This document shows positions 10,191-23,200 of a DNA stretch of 64,000 nt, one piece after another. This stretch comes from Ziziphus jujuba (Eukaryota > Streptophyta > Magnoliopsida > Rosales > Rhamnaceae). Position 1 is the stretch's first letter. Each line of letters begins with the position of its first letter. The stretch is from assembly GCF_031755915.1 (NCBI RefSeq), contig NC_083387.1, positions 24,430,501 through 24,494,500 on the forward strand. The letters run 5' to 3'. Under the pieces are notes generated by a model. That model did not search any database. It worked only from the letters and a program-made list of their open reading frames with translations, and was not told the DNA's origin. The position numbers were made by a program, and so were the translations under genes.

Positions 10191-12725
10191 ATTTGGGTTT
10201 GGATTATTTTTCACATTATACTTTATTTTCTTTTTTTTTCTAATTTCCGTTTGGATCGCGGGAAAATCCTACTGGGAAAATGTTTATTAATGCTAGTGTT
10301 TGTTTATGGAAAATTTGGAAAATGGGTTGTTTTTGATCAATGATCATCTGGTTTTGCTGACTTGATCTGGTCATTTGTGGTGTCAGTAAGTTATTGAGTT
10401 TTAATTCGATCTTGGATATGGATTAGGGTGGATCTACCATTAACATACACATTTAGCTGATCGATCAACAGTTTGAATGTGGATACACATTAGACACCGT
10501 CAATCTGACTATAGCACAGCTTTCTTAGCTCATCTACTAAATGTTGTAGTGTATAGACTGTAAAGTTTTGCTTTTTATGTTTGTTTAGACTTTAGATCAT
10601 GGGAAACTTAAATCTTTCCAAACAAATTTTTTTTTTTTGGCTGAAAAAAAAAAAAGGATTTGAGAATTTTTCATCTTCGTTGCTTTTAAACTTTTTAAGC
10701 GTTAAAAAATTGGATTTTCTTTTTTTTTTTCGTAGAAATAAAAGGTCTATTTGTTTGCCTTTAGTCAGTTATAAAGTTATAGAACATCTAGAAAAGTAAG
10801 TACAGCACTTAAAAAAAAAAATAAGACCCTTTCTTATCTTTTTTCTTTTTATTTTGGTCAATACCCAAAAGGCTGAGTTTTCTCTTTTTTATTTTTCTCC
10901 ACAGCTTCATGATTTAATGCGTGTCACACATTATCTTGGGATCAAAATTTTCAATCATTCTATGTTTGAGATAGCAACCAAATTAAGCCATCAAAATTTT
11001 GAACATCCATAAATTTCAAAGATGCACTATATATCGAGTGAACTCTCTATGCTACAAATATAATTTATATGTTTCAATATGAACCTACTTTTTAAATTAG
11101 TACCATAAAGAATTATTATAACAAATTATATCCAAACATGTTTTTTACAGGATGGGGAACTGATGAGGCAACAATCATAAACATATTGGCTCACAGGAAT
11201 GCACGGCAGCGCACTACAATCCGACAAGTTTATGCTGAGACATACGGAGAGGAGCTCCTGAAATCACTAGAGAAAGAACTTTCAAGTGACTTTGAGGTCG
11301 GGTTTTATATTTCATATCCCTTGCTGCCATGGTTCTTGCTCCTGCAAAAGCTTTATAGCAAAGATGGAAAATCAGGGCAGCATGTTGATACTCTGTGTTA
11401 AATGTATTATATTTATATGTACAGTCTTGACATACATTGTTGAGTCGACTTCCTGATTGTTTAAAATTTTTGGTACAAATTGTAACTTGTTGCTGAAACT
11501 TTGTGTACAGAGGATAGTTCTTCTGTGGACTCTGCGTCCTGCTGAAAGAGATGCATTGCTAGCTAATGAAGCAGCGAGGAAGCGTGGTAATGGAGTTTAT
11601 GTTCTATTGGAACTGGCTACCACAAGAAGTTCACGTGAGCTATTTCAGGCGAGGGAGGAGTACCATATTCGTTTCAAGAGATCTCTGGAAGAAGATGTTG
11701 CACATTACATAACTGGAGATTACCGCAAGGTATCCTGCTTCAGCTCATGAACTCCAGTTTGACAATATTGGATTAAGAATTTGTGTTGTTGAAGATATAT
11801 AAAATTTTGTTCACTTGGTACATGTATGCCTCTCTATCAGTTTCTCATTGAAGATTTTTCATTTTCATTTTCCTACCAGCTTTTGGTGCCTCTTTTGACT
11901 GCTTATCGGTATGAGGGACCTGAGGTGAACTCTTCTCTGGCCCATTCTGAGGCTAAAATACTGCGTGAGAAAATTTCTGAGAAAGCTTATAATCACGAGG
12001 AGGTCATCAGGATCCTCACTACTAGGAGCAAGGAACAACTCAATGCAACCCTGAACCACTACAGAGACCAATTTGGCAATGCCATTAACAAGGTATGCTC
12101 AATTCTGTCCCTCATCAGCCATTATGATCTCTCTCTCTCTCTCTCTCTCACACGCACACACACCTGTTTGATATTTATAGTCTTGGCAGTTGCTGCTTTT
12201 CATTATATCCTTGATTCTTTATCAAATTTGGAAGAATTTGATCTTCGCTAGTTTTGTCACGATGACAAAGTCCAGAAAATGAATTATCAAAACAAACAAA
12301 TGATAATTGAGTAAGATATTTTGGTGAAAGAGCTGATATTTTAAGCAACAAGAAACTTCCTTTTCCTATGATATGCGAGAAAAAAGATGTTCAATTTTGA
12401 ATCTGTGTTATATATTCTACGCCATGTGCAGGACCTGAAGTCAGATCCAGAGGATCGCTACCTCACTTTTCTGAGAGCCACCATAAAATGCCTGACTACT
12501 CCAGAGAAATATTTCGAGAAAGTCCTCAGACTTGCCATTAAAGGACTTGGAACTGATGAAGAAGGTCTTACCAGAGTGGTAGTCACCCGTGCTGAGGTTG
12601 ATCTGAAACGTATAAATGAAGAATACTACCGCAGGAACAGTGTCCCACTTGTGCAGGCTATAAAGGGTGACACTTCTGGTGATTATGAAAGAATGTTGCT
12701 TGCCTTGCTTGGTCATGAGAATTGA
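10082..12725 (+). CDS. Annexin (plant RJ4-like group), five exons
   Basis: Exons are 10082-10157, 11151-11296, 11511-11729, 11880-12092 and 12432-12725, giving 315 residues, the usual length for a plant annexin. Annexins are cytosolic proteins that bind acidic phospholipid membranes in a calcium-dependent way. Four annexin repeats follow a short N-terminus. Repeat 1 has the type II calcium motif GWGTD (residues 26-30) and repeat 4 has GLGTD (256-260). Repeats 2 and 3 lack the motif, which is usual in plants. The histidine in [10 protein letters not shown], linked to peroxidase activity in some plant annexins, is present. Sequences such as [20 protein letters not shown] and TSGDYE resemble strawberry RJ4. 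The start was chosen because it opens the conserved N-terminal exon. Intron 4 holds a CT/CA microsatellite (12128-12164). Confidence 0.93.
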
Positions 12726-13159
12726 TGAGCAGCATTGTCATCAGTGTTATGTGGTAGATTAATTGTGTGGTTTTTTTCAATTTGGTTTCAATTTCTGTTG
12801 TTTCTTTTGGTGAACATTTTCCTTTCAGTTTGCATCTTACTCTCATCTGTCAATTAGTAATGGTATGTGTGTTTCTTTTATATATGTAGCCATATATGGT
12901 TGTATTTATTGGGGAACCTTTTATTAAAGCCTATATTCTGAGTCAGATCAAAACTATATACATTTCAAAATTTTAAATTTTCAGATTTAAAACAACAATT
13001 GGTCAATGTATCCCAACATGACAAATCATATGGAGTAATATATTAATTAATGATTTAAAATTGGCAATGTAATGGAGAGATGATAAACTTTGGCATTTTG
13101 AGATTCTTATAAAAATATATTTTATCTAATTTTTATGTGGTATGACTATCTATACGTGT
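12726..13159. other. 3' flank of the annexin gene
   Basis: This contains the likely 3' UTR and AT-rich spacer leading to the decayed duplicate. No other feature is seen. Confidence 0.5.
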
Positions 13160-14165
13160 CCCATGTGAGATTCTTACAGGATTCCTTCTTTCTCATCGTA
13201 CTAATATCAAGATTAGGTTACCAAATATATGAAGTATGAACATTGACAACCAAGTTTCAAAAAAAAAAAGAAAAAAAAAATGTGAACATAGAGGAAATGC
13301 ACATTACGTCAAAGATGGATCACCTATTCTGAAAAAGACTTATGCTTTAAAAAAATATTAAATTTGGAGTTTTATTTGATAATTCCTAAACAAAAATAAA
13401 ATATATTTGAATAATAAATAAAAGCTTATCCTTTGTGAAGTAGGTAAAGGTCACTGGGATTTTTATTCTACAGAATTCGACGCAGTATTGCACATAAATG
13501 TCATCATATTATTATATTACCATTTGGCAAAACAATTATTATATTACCGTTAATTTATTGCACCTACTAGTAGGTCTACCTCACCCAATGACATTCTCAA
13601 ATCTGGCAACAATCAAACCACTATTCAAATAATTGAATAAAATAAAATAAAGAATAAGGCAATAAATAATGCGGCGATAAGCTTTAAACCATGTATGGGA
13701 ACTAGAACCATTTTTTTTTTTAATTTTTTATTATTATTTTTTGCTTCCTTAAAACATATTCAAAAGAATGGCGACAAATTACATGAAGAAAGTCCAAAAC
13801 AGTGGGGGCCAGAAAAATTGCCTCATATGAAGAACGTGAGTTGCATTAAAAATTAATTTTTATTTTCAGAGACATAATTAAGTAATCATTTTAAGCCCTC
13901 CTCCATTGATACATGTATGTCTTTCTGTTTTGACAGAATGAATACAGTAATTATCTTCTCAGAATCAAGTGCAAAATAAATTAAGCAGGATGGAGTGCAA
14001 ATAACTCATTTGTCCTAAATTGATTTTATAAAAAATTAAAATATAATTAATTTTTAAAGTCCACGGTTTAAGTGCTTGATCATGTCCCTCTGCCTCATAA
14101 AGGCTTTAGAAGGAAAGGCTTTAGAAGGTCTTCTTTCTTTCTCTTTATCTCTTTCCCATTTGTTT
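13160..14165 (+). repeat. Decayed duplicate of the annexin 5' region
   Basis: This is the sister of 9370-10190. It keeps the promoter landmarks but has many indels, including poly-A runs near 13259-13280 and a T-rich insertion near 13711-13741. It ends just inside the equivalent of annexin intron 1; exons 2 to 5 are absent. Confidence 0.7.
14063..14131 (+). pseudogene. Relic of annexin exon 1
   Basis: The run ACGGTTTAAGTGCTTGATCA aligns with annexin exon 1 codons T-L-S-V-P-N-H, with TCA changed to the stop TAA. It continues into GTCCCTCTGCC and then AAAGGCTTTAGAAGG, equivalent to the exon 1 end K-A-F-E. The K-A-F-E-like segment occurs twice (14099-14113 and 14114-14131). The start codon is not conserved. 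It cannot code for annexin. Confidence 0.65.
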
Positions 14166-15998
14166 TTAGATTATGGCAAATTATACAAACTTTTTTGCAA
14201 ATTATACAAACTTTTTTGCAAATTATAGAAACTTTTTTTTTCTAATTTAAAATTTTTTTCATATGCCCTTTCCATTTTTTTTTTTTAAATTGTCACATAT
14301 TCTTTTTATAGTTTCAATTTTATTTGGCATAATTTTCTTTTTTTAAGTTTCAATATACACTAAATCTTTTTGTGTTCTTTTCTTTTTGTTACTATTTCAT
14401 GTGAATTCTCTTCCCAACTCCAGTGTCATTGAAAAAAATCTATAACCTTAGGACAAACAAAAATTTCTATTAGCTGTTGGAGATTTGTTTAACTCGTTTT
14501 TATTTTTCTTTTCCTAGCTTTAAGTTGTTAAATTTTGATATTGATGGTTATCAATATTATGATAAAATGTCCAAGCATCAAGGTTCATAAGGTTAAAGAA
14601 ATGCTAGTTTTTCTATCAGTTAATAAGTTTTTTGCTCTCAGAAATTTTTTTATTGTGCTAAAAACATCGCTAATGAAAGGACTATGTACAAACAGGAACA
14701 GCTCAAATGTATTTAGTCATCATGCCTTTTTTTTTTTTTTCTTTTTCTTTTTGGGTTAGATGAAACCCAAACGAAGAAGGTAAAAATAAATAAATAAATA
14801 ACACTGTAGATTCAATGAAAAACAAACGGAAAAAAAGAGATTAAAATAAAGGGTTTGCATATATTAATTGCTTTGGTTTATTGCCAAAAAACAAAAATTA
14901 AGATCATAATTATATTAATTACAATCATTTATTGCAAAAGAACTTTATTTGGAAGTTATGGAAGTCAAAATAGGGAGAAATCAATCTTAACCATTCAATT
15001 TGTAAATTATTACATTCTCATAGATTTCTAAAAACTTAGAAAATTTTGGATTTTATTTAAATTTAAATAATATCAATTTCTATACTGTGTAGATAGTAAT
15101 TCACATTCATTATTATTAAAGATGTTATTTAATTTGTCATGATATTTTGATAATCTCAATTTTTTTTCCAAATTATTTAAAAATAACAATAAATAGGATA
15201 ATACTTGAGCTTTTATGTGGTAAGTACTTAGGAGTGATTGCCACATATCACATCTAAATTATTAGATTTATATTCAAAGAGCAGCTACCAGTTCATCAAC
15301 AAATAAAGATTTAACAATGTAAGCATCCAACGTGAAGAATGACAAATATTAACTATTTGTACATCTAAAAGTCTAATTGGTTAGAATACAATCTCTAAAA
15401 TTTTCCAATACAGACTAATTTATAAACTTCTACCATATATATGTGTATATATATTCCACCTTTTGTTTTTTTATTCTATTTCTTATATAAATTCTAAAAT
15501 GTTATAGAATGTGGTGATGAATCAGGATGATGAATATCCATGATGCCATAGTAGTTCTCATAGGATAAACTAATGGGACTACGTTGGTACTTAGAAATAA
15601 GAGAAACTACTGTAAATTTTAAGATACATAGAGATGATAGATAATATCAATGCCATAGTCATATACATGGCCTTTGTATAATACCTATCAATTACATACT
15701 AGCTGAATTCCTAATTCCCACACAAAAGATAAATCAAAATTCCCATATATCCATTTATATATGTGGATGGGCTATATATGTACAGTATATAATGTCATAG
15801 TATTATATTTACAGAATGAACAGGCCATATCATTATCAGAGATTGTTAATTGTATATTTTTTAAATTCGATATTGGAAAATTATTTTTTTTCTCATTTAG
15901 GAGCTGTAAGGACAGATAATTGGATTAAGATGTTTTTAGTAATTTCCGTACAAAGTCCTATATATTAATTATAAGCAAAAATTAACAAATAATAAATA
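14166..15998. other. Gene-free AT-rich region
   Basis: No gene recognised. It has low-complexity T runs, two adjacent copies of GCAAATTATACAAACTTTTTT near 14175-14222, and general AT-rich sequence. No transposon boundary could be supported. Confidence 0.4.
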
Positions 15999-16011
15999 AA
16001 TGATAAAGCTT

Positions 16012-16190
16012 TTTTCTTTTTGGATAAAACAGGGAAATTTATTATTTAAGAGTGAAGGTTACAAATATCAGCTTGAAGGATATTACTAAGCCACGTCGGG
16101 CCAACCTCAAGCCGGGACTCATAAACAGACAAACCAGTTGCATAGTTGGCTAAACTATGCGCTACAGCATTAGAACCCCTGTAGTTAAAT
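16012..16190 (-). mobile_element. Heavily 5'-truncated LINE piece with 13-bp target site duplication
   Basis: On the minus strand this encodes the last part of a LINE RNase H-like domain: N-Y-R-G-S-N-A-V-A-H-S-L-A-N-Y, then a P-T-W-L-S-N-I-L-Q-A-D segment and a stop at 16046. The minus-strand 3' end runs into an A-rich tail (T-rich at 16012-16020 on the plus strand). The insert is flanked by the direct repeat AATGATAAAGCTT (15999-16011 and 16191-16203). Only about 180 bp of the element was copied, so it is inert. An ATA/ATT microsatellite lies just outside, at 16295-16326. Confidence 0.75.
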
Positions 16191-16295
16191 AATGATAAAG
16201 CTTGGTCTAGTAAAAAAAATAAAAAGATATATAATTCAAACTTTGAGCTGGATGAAATTTTTTTAATGTTGTCAAAAAAAAAAAAGCAAAAAATA

Positions 16296-16329
<34 letters not shown>

Positions 16330-16690
16330 GCATAAATACATCCAAATGGCTAAACACTTGCCACCAAAGAATATTTTATTTAATTAAATCAGAGATTTGG
16401 ATAAGAAAAAAATATATTATATATATATATAGTCGTTCTATAATTAGGACCAATCGGACGAAAAATATGCGGTCCAAAAACGTATGAAATTACTCGGCAA
16501 TCGAATTACAATAAATTTCGCAAACGGTTCAGATTATTTTTTGTCATACATAAAAAATAATTACGGCAAATTTTACATTTCTTTAAAATTTCTGCTATTC
16601 ATTTCCGTATGCATAGTTTCACACAGATCTGGCCGTTTAAAATTTCCCACCCATATATATATATATATATATATCCTTGTTGGGAAGTGT

Positions 16691-17188
16691 TTAGTAAGGA
16701 AGCTGGCCAGCAATGTTGCCTGGGGAAGAATAGTTGCAAGCAACGATAATAGCCTGGCCATATTGGCACCAGCGGTGAGCACAGCCTACACTGGTTGAAT
16801 CTCGCCAAACCACCTGAGTGTACTTTTCGCAAGCCCCACCGACGAAGGAGTTGGAGTCGTGATCATAGTTGACCTTCTGTTCTACCCACTTGTTCACAGC
16901 CACAGTGGCCGGACTATCGCTGTCCTCTTGGTCCACCATTTCAAGTTTCTCACCGCATCAGCTATCACGGTCAGGATTCTCCCATTCGCAGTCTCGTGCG
17001 AGCTCATCGACCACCTCACGTGCATGAGCTGCGATGTCGGTGTCCCATGACAATGGTGGAACGCCCACCACAGCACGCGCTGAGTTATGGGGATTCAGAT
17101 ACTCATCTATGGTGGAGTCTTGGGCATGGGAGGACTGCAGCAGGGCTAGGCCCAAAATAATAACAATGCAAATGCTAAAATGCGGCAT
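16691..17188 (-). pseudogene. PR-1-like (CAP superfamily) gene with one in-frame stop
   Basis: One reading frame on the minus strand encodes 164 residues plus a premature TGA at 16958-16960, after N-P-D-R-D-S. PR-1 proteins are secreted defence proteins of about 160 residues, usually from one exon, as here. Residues 1-22 look like a signal peptide ending near SSHAQDS. The CAP features N-P-H-N-S-A-R, the W-D..IA.HA segment, GGACEKYTQVVW, SVGCAH, VACNYSSPGN and a final GQLPY all align with PR-1. The second CAP histidine (usual G-H-Y-T-Q) is E-K-Y-T-Q here. The frame stays open and conserved after the stop, so the lesion is recent, a sequencing error, or a read-through case. The start was set at the Met before P-H-F-S-I-C, because upstream codons do not look like a signal peptide. 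Confidence 0.85.
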
Positions 17189-17237
17189 TTTGATTTGGTT
17201 TTTTTTTTTCTGTGTACCTTCAACAATCCAATGCAAT

Positions 17238-17252
17238 GGTATATAAATTTTC
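17238..17252 (-). promoter_or_regulatory. TATA-like element of the PR-1-like gene
   Basis: The minus strand reads TTTATATACC about 55-60 bases upstream of the chosen start codon, a plausible TATA box position. This rests on position and composition only, in an AT-rich setting. Confidence 0.35.
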
Positions 17253-17328
17253 CAAGTGATTATTATCCAGCATAAAAATGTGGGAATTTATAGGCTTAAT
17301 ATATGATTATAATATTGATGGAATGAAC

Positions 17329-17510
17329 TAACTTGATCCATGGAATTCGATTAGCTTTCCCTCATCTTAATTAAATAATGGCTTTGTGATTCATCATATA
17401 TATATATATATATAAAATTCTAACATGATCCATGAAATTCGATTAGCTTTCCATCATCTTAATTAAATATCGGCACTGTGATTCATCATATATATGTATA
17501 ATTCTAATTG
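17329..17510. repeat. Two-copy direct repeat upstream of the PR-1-like gene
   Basis: The units at 17329-17420 and 17421-17510 share TGATCCATG.AATTCGATT, AGCTTTCC.TCATCTTAA, TTAAATA and GTGATTCATCATATATAT. The similarity is high, with an AT microsatellite in the first unit. It may include promoter sequence of the PR-1-like gene, which runs the other way. Confidence 0.8.
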
Positions 17511-17799
17511 CATATAAATATATTCTTGGAACAGAGTATATCATAATGTGAAGAAACTCGATCGTCATAATATATAGTCATGGTTTAGTGGGCAAATACT
17601 CATTGATACGACAGCTCATACAAATCTTCCATTATGTGAATGATGGTCTATAAAAGATTTGAAGGTATAAAGAACAATATTGCAACAAGGCATCAATTTG
17701 TTTAATTTTACCAATTAAAGGCCAAAATCAGATGTTATTATTTTTATTGGTTTATATTTAATTTTATTTGCTTGTTTAATTACATATTTAGAATATTTA

Positions 17800-17847
<48 letters not shown>

Positions 17848-20235
17848 TTAATGAAACAATATATTATTTGCTAAATAAACCGTTGTAATATTAATTTTTC
17901 AACCAATAAAATATTATTACATTATTTTTATCATATTATTTATATAAATAATTGGTACCTATATTGTTATTGATGTAAAGAAATATTAGCATGCGTTGTT
18001 AATTAGAAATTCATTCCCTTTTTTTTCTTCTTTTATTCATTTATTTATTTGAATATTAATAATGGGGAAATTCAAACTATGATCCAGCAGTAATGATGCG
18101 AAGAAATATTTTATTGGTAATGAAAATGGGTAAGGAGGTGAACCACCCTATATACATAACCACCAGATAGGAGCATTAGTCTATGTTAATGCAAATTTAA
18201 TGATAAAAATATCAAATAAATTTATTAAGATGTATACTAATGTGTCAATATTTGATGATTTATGTTTAGTTATATTTATTTTTTCAATAATTTACTTATG
18301 CATAACTAAATTATATTAATTTATTAAATAATATAACATTAATATATGATATTTGGTATACTACTTAATAAATTTACATAATACTTTTAACATTACTTTG
18401 TAACACTCTAAATAATTTTCTCAATGTTGAATTCTATCAAAATGCATACTTAAAATAATTCAGTCTAATATAGTGTAACGAACCAGACCTAAAGGTCCCA
18501 AAAAAAAAGCCCAATTCGAGTGTTGCATAAATCTAAACTTGGTCCAACTAAGTATACAAGCACGGACCCAATGTAACAAGTATAGCAGAGCCCCATTAAT
18601 TGTTGGACTTTATTGGAATATAGTTGTACACAATCCTTTTTTCTCCTCCCATCGTATTTTATATAAATTTCCTAAATACTTTTGTTATACACAAATATTT
18701 AGTTTTATAATAACAAACATTGTTTAAATGTTGTGTAGACTCCAGCTGAACAATATCAAAATGTCCAGTAAACAACAATAAAACAATTAATTTTTTTTTT
18801 TTTTATGATATGAACATCCACAAACTTTAACTTGGAGAAATATCTCAAACAATATATTATTTGAGAAAAAGTATTTTTGATAGAATAATATGCATATGTT
18901 TAACTAATAAGAACTAAAAGTATTTTTTATATTTAATTTTTTTGTGGTAAAAAGCATAGAGCGTTAATTAATTCATATGTAATATATATTTTTTTCTATA
19001 TATTTTATTTAATTATGTTAAACATTATTATATTTGATAAGGAAAATTAAATATTCTCCTAGGTTCCAACATTAATCAAATTTTTATTTCAATTTTTTTT
19101 TTAACATTATCCATCAAATATAATTATATTTATATTGTTTGGTTAATGTATTTTAAAAATCTTACTATTGTTCAGATGGAATCTAATGGAATATTTAAAT
19201 AATATTTAATAATCCGGAATTAAATATTTTATCTTAAATAAAAAGGGATATTTTTTAAAATACTTATTATATATATTAGAGCTAATTTCTATTTGTCACT
19301 AATGGACCAATGTTGATTTGATAAATATTAATTAGTTGTATTTATTTTATTTATTTAATTTTTTGAAAACTAAAAAGCTAGTTTGGAAAAGTGAACCTTA
19401 TTGGTAACATATTAAATTACTCTGTTAGCACGTATTAAATTCCTCTATTAGCACGTATGATCCAAGATCCACTGGTGATGGATCACCACTGGTGATAAAT
19501 AAAATTTTTCTACATATTATTGGGGTTTTCTAACAGTCTTTTTGGGGGTTGAAGTACCCAACAAATTTTAGGCACAAAAACATTCGTTTTCACATATACC
19601 ATCTTGCCAAAACTCATTTGGTATCAACATTTGAACCAGCATGTAATTCATAAATAAATAATATAACCTAAATGAAACAGAAGTGATGATGTAGTTCATG
19701 AGAAATTGACAACAAATTTGCATTACCAAAAATTAGGGAGGTATAAAGAGGAATTTATGAATACAAAAGAGCATGCCTTATCCAATCAAATGCATACAAA
19801 AGCAAAAGAAATTATTGAGAAGGCGTATGCATTGTATTTGTACAGCAGAAGGAACTGAAAGCCTAACATTCTATACACTGTACAATCACATACAGTGACC
19901 CCAAAAAAATAAATGATAAACCCAGTTTTAACAGGATGCCAATATCAAAATCTTAGATCAGCAACAAAAACATAAATAGTACATTTGCATTTCCAAAATT
20001 TTTTTAAAGTACTTGGAAGCAAAATTGCTTTATCTACTACACTTACTGAGCACATTGAGGCTGTTTGTGCAATCCTGAGAAGACAAAACTTTTCTTTAAG
20101 GTTATCAGCATCAGACTTTACAGTTGAATCCAGTTTGTTTCCATAAATGTAGTTGTAGTGGTAGTGGAGAAATAAGATACTAATGAAGTAGAACAACAAC
20201 AGTGCTTCTTATGGCAGAAAAAAGGAGAATGTACA
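17511..20235. other. Intergenic region with the Pumilio gene 3' end at its right side
   Basis: AT-rich DNA with a long AT run (17806-17837). A small repeat cluster near 19425-19495 contains two TTAGCACGTAT copies and two CCACTGGTGAT copies. The last few hundred bases probably hold the 3' UTR of the Pumilio gene. No coding region is supported. Confidence 0.45.
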
Positions 20236-23200
20236 TCACTTCTTGAGAAGTTTCTGAGAGAAAATCCTCTTCGAATACGGGCTGTTGCGTGAGATTGCTT
20301 TGTGGGACTCTATTGCTTCAACCAGTAAATTGTGCATGGGGCCCTAGTTTGATCAGAAACATCAAGACATGAATCAAGTCGAAGAACAATAATTCAAGCA
20401 CCTTCTTTCTGATAGACAAGACATGCAAGTAGAACTAGACATATTCGTAAATGAGTGAAATTCTTAAATTAAATGAATAGATATAGATTATTTTAAGTAA
20501 ATTGGTTGGGACCTTCAAAATGAGTTAGTTGGCTTTGATTTAAGATTAAAAAAAGCACTGGCATTGTTGAAAATTTTTAAAGAGAAATCATGCACATAAA
20601 ATCCTACAGAGTGATAAAAGTTCCAAACCTCAGATACTCGAAGAGCTGTTTGAATTACATAGTTTGCATGCGGATCTTGAAGCAACTGTTCAAAGTGAGA
20701 AGAGGATAGCAATTCATGAATGATTCTTGATCGATGCTCATCCTTTAACACTAAAAGACATTTTTCAACCACATGACTGCTGAACTTCTGTGTTGAGAGG
20801 TGCAAATAGTTTCCTTCAAATTGAGAGACTAAGTTTGTAGTGGCAGAAGGAATTTTTAACTCCAGGATAAACTGAACAACATAATTTCTGCAAGAAGAAG
20901 CACACCTCATGCTTAGTGGAAAAAGAAATAGAAGTATGACCGCAGGTGTCTCATTAAATGCCAGACTCAATGAATAAAGTGGAGTTAGTGATGTGGAAAA
21001 TTAGTGTTCACATATGAAACACAGCATAATTTTAACTGCTTCGGACCACATTTCAGGAAGACAACAAGAAGCTTCTCCTTAAGAAGAGGTCATCAGTAGA
21101 AAAGGCCTCCTACCAAACATACCACTTAAGCAGTATACAGAGGTGCAAAAAAACCAAAAAAAAAAACAAAACAAAAAACAAAAAACCAAAAAAAAAAAAA
21201 AACAAAAAATGTGTGAGAGAGAAAAAAAAGAAACCAATTAATACTCTCTTTCTATCACCACGCACAGTTTGATAAATAGACTAATTAATAATTCTTATAA
21301 AATAATACTAGCAGAGAATTGATAAAAGTAATAATTACCCATAGGCATCTTGAGCAAGCAAAAGACCATTCGCAGATATTTCTGCAACCAAATTTTCACG
21401 ATGCTCCCCAGTGGAATGACTGATGCATCGTTGCAGAACACAACACCCATGTTGATGAGTTGCAATGTCAACACAATACTTCGCAGCAGCTACAAATATA
21501 AACTGCCAGCGTATATTGATAGAAAGATATGTTATATATCTAAAAGGAAGGTGAAGATAATATACAAGAACGGATATAAAAGCACATTAGCCATCCATAA
21601 CTAACTTGATGTAGTAAAGAGATAATTGTTTCCATAGGAAAAAGACCATTGAAGGCCCCAGAAGCTGTTTATTTACTTTTAGCAACTGCAAGCACTCAAC
21701 ATTAAGTTATTTTTAGCTTGCAGGAAGAGCTTCCTAAAGTTTAACTGATTGCCACATGCTTCTTCAGATATTTTAGTATGACAGCAAAGCATCAAAAAAA
21801 GCCATTATCATGGCCAAACCCAGACAACAGATCAACGAGCTTGAGGCTTAACTTTTTAATACATGATATTCTTTGTTCCATCTCTAGTCCTATTTTCTTT
21901 TTCGAAAATATCAAAATAAGTATAATTACATAGAGCTTCCTATGAAACACAAACATAACCAAGGGAGAAAACTCAAAACTTATCCATAGTATGAATGCTT
22001 GATCTAGTTCTCAATTCCACTAAAAAACTCACAATTCTACTTTGTAATTAACATCGTACATAAGGTTTCTGCCAATGTAAACAGGTAATCTTTTAGATAA
22101 AGAATTAAATCCTAACATAATGTCGTTGCTCTCTTGATAAGTTGATGAGCCTTTCGCAGTCATAGTCTAATACAGATTCTGAACGATACAAACAGCAAAG
22201 AAAGAGGCTTGTATTTCTTCATGTATCATTCCTGCTATAAGGGATTAAATATTGCCTTAAGCCGATATGTGACTTCAAGTTCACCTCCATCAAATTCCAT
22301 GTGGACTGCCTAAGTTCATCTTAGAGACTCAACATGGGAGCTCTAATCATTTACATTTTAATATTTTATACTTCACCCTTGGTCTATTGGAGGCTTATTT
22401 AACTATAGGGTCACTCATGCAAGATGGGAGAAATATTCTACGATTTAGTAGTGTCACATACATACTTTCTCTTTTTCACGCTTACATAGTCTAATAACTC
22501 AGTAATATTACACAATCTGGATTTATATGAAGCGCAGGTCCCAGCCTATTCAACCTCTATATAAGTTTGTTAAACTGGTGTATTGACCTCAGCTTGTATC
22601 ATCCGTTAAAGATTCATATATAATCCAAGAAAAGAAAAATTGGCAATCTATCATCGTCACATTTTCTTCCATTATGCCACTGTCAAGTCTTAGCACATGT
22701 AAAACAAACTTGCATATCCCAAAAATTGTCTGTAACATCAAGTTCGTTTATGGAGGATAACAAACAAAAGTGGTCTTTCAGCATCAAACAAATTTAAAAC
22801 AATGTTCTTATACTGTCCCATGTCCATATATGCTAAACATAACCTGCCCTTTTGCTTATGTCATGTTATCTTTTATCTACAGAAAGGGCTTTGACGATAT
22901 AACTTGGATCTTGCAAATTACAAATCAGGTATCATCTTCTGAAGCATCATACAGATTGTGTGTGTGTGCATGTGTGTTTTAGTGTAGGGACATTTTTCCT
23001 ATTTAGTTTTTTCCTTCTTTCAAACGTTAATAAACATTAAAAATTTTTGGAGCGTTTCTTTGAAATCCCAATTACAAGGTTAGGCTGCTACACAAACTAA
23101 TAAGTGGGTATAGTTAAAAACATATCCAACAGCATTACCAAAACCAGCATTTGAAAAAACTTATTTCAGATATATTAGCATGACATGTAGCATCTAGCAA

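Noticed and set aside
10107..10343. Open frame overlapping annexin exon 1 and intron 1
   Set aside because: It is out of frame with the annexin N-terminus and made mostly of intron T-rich sequence.
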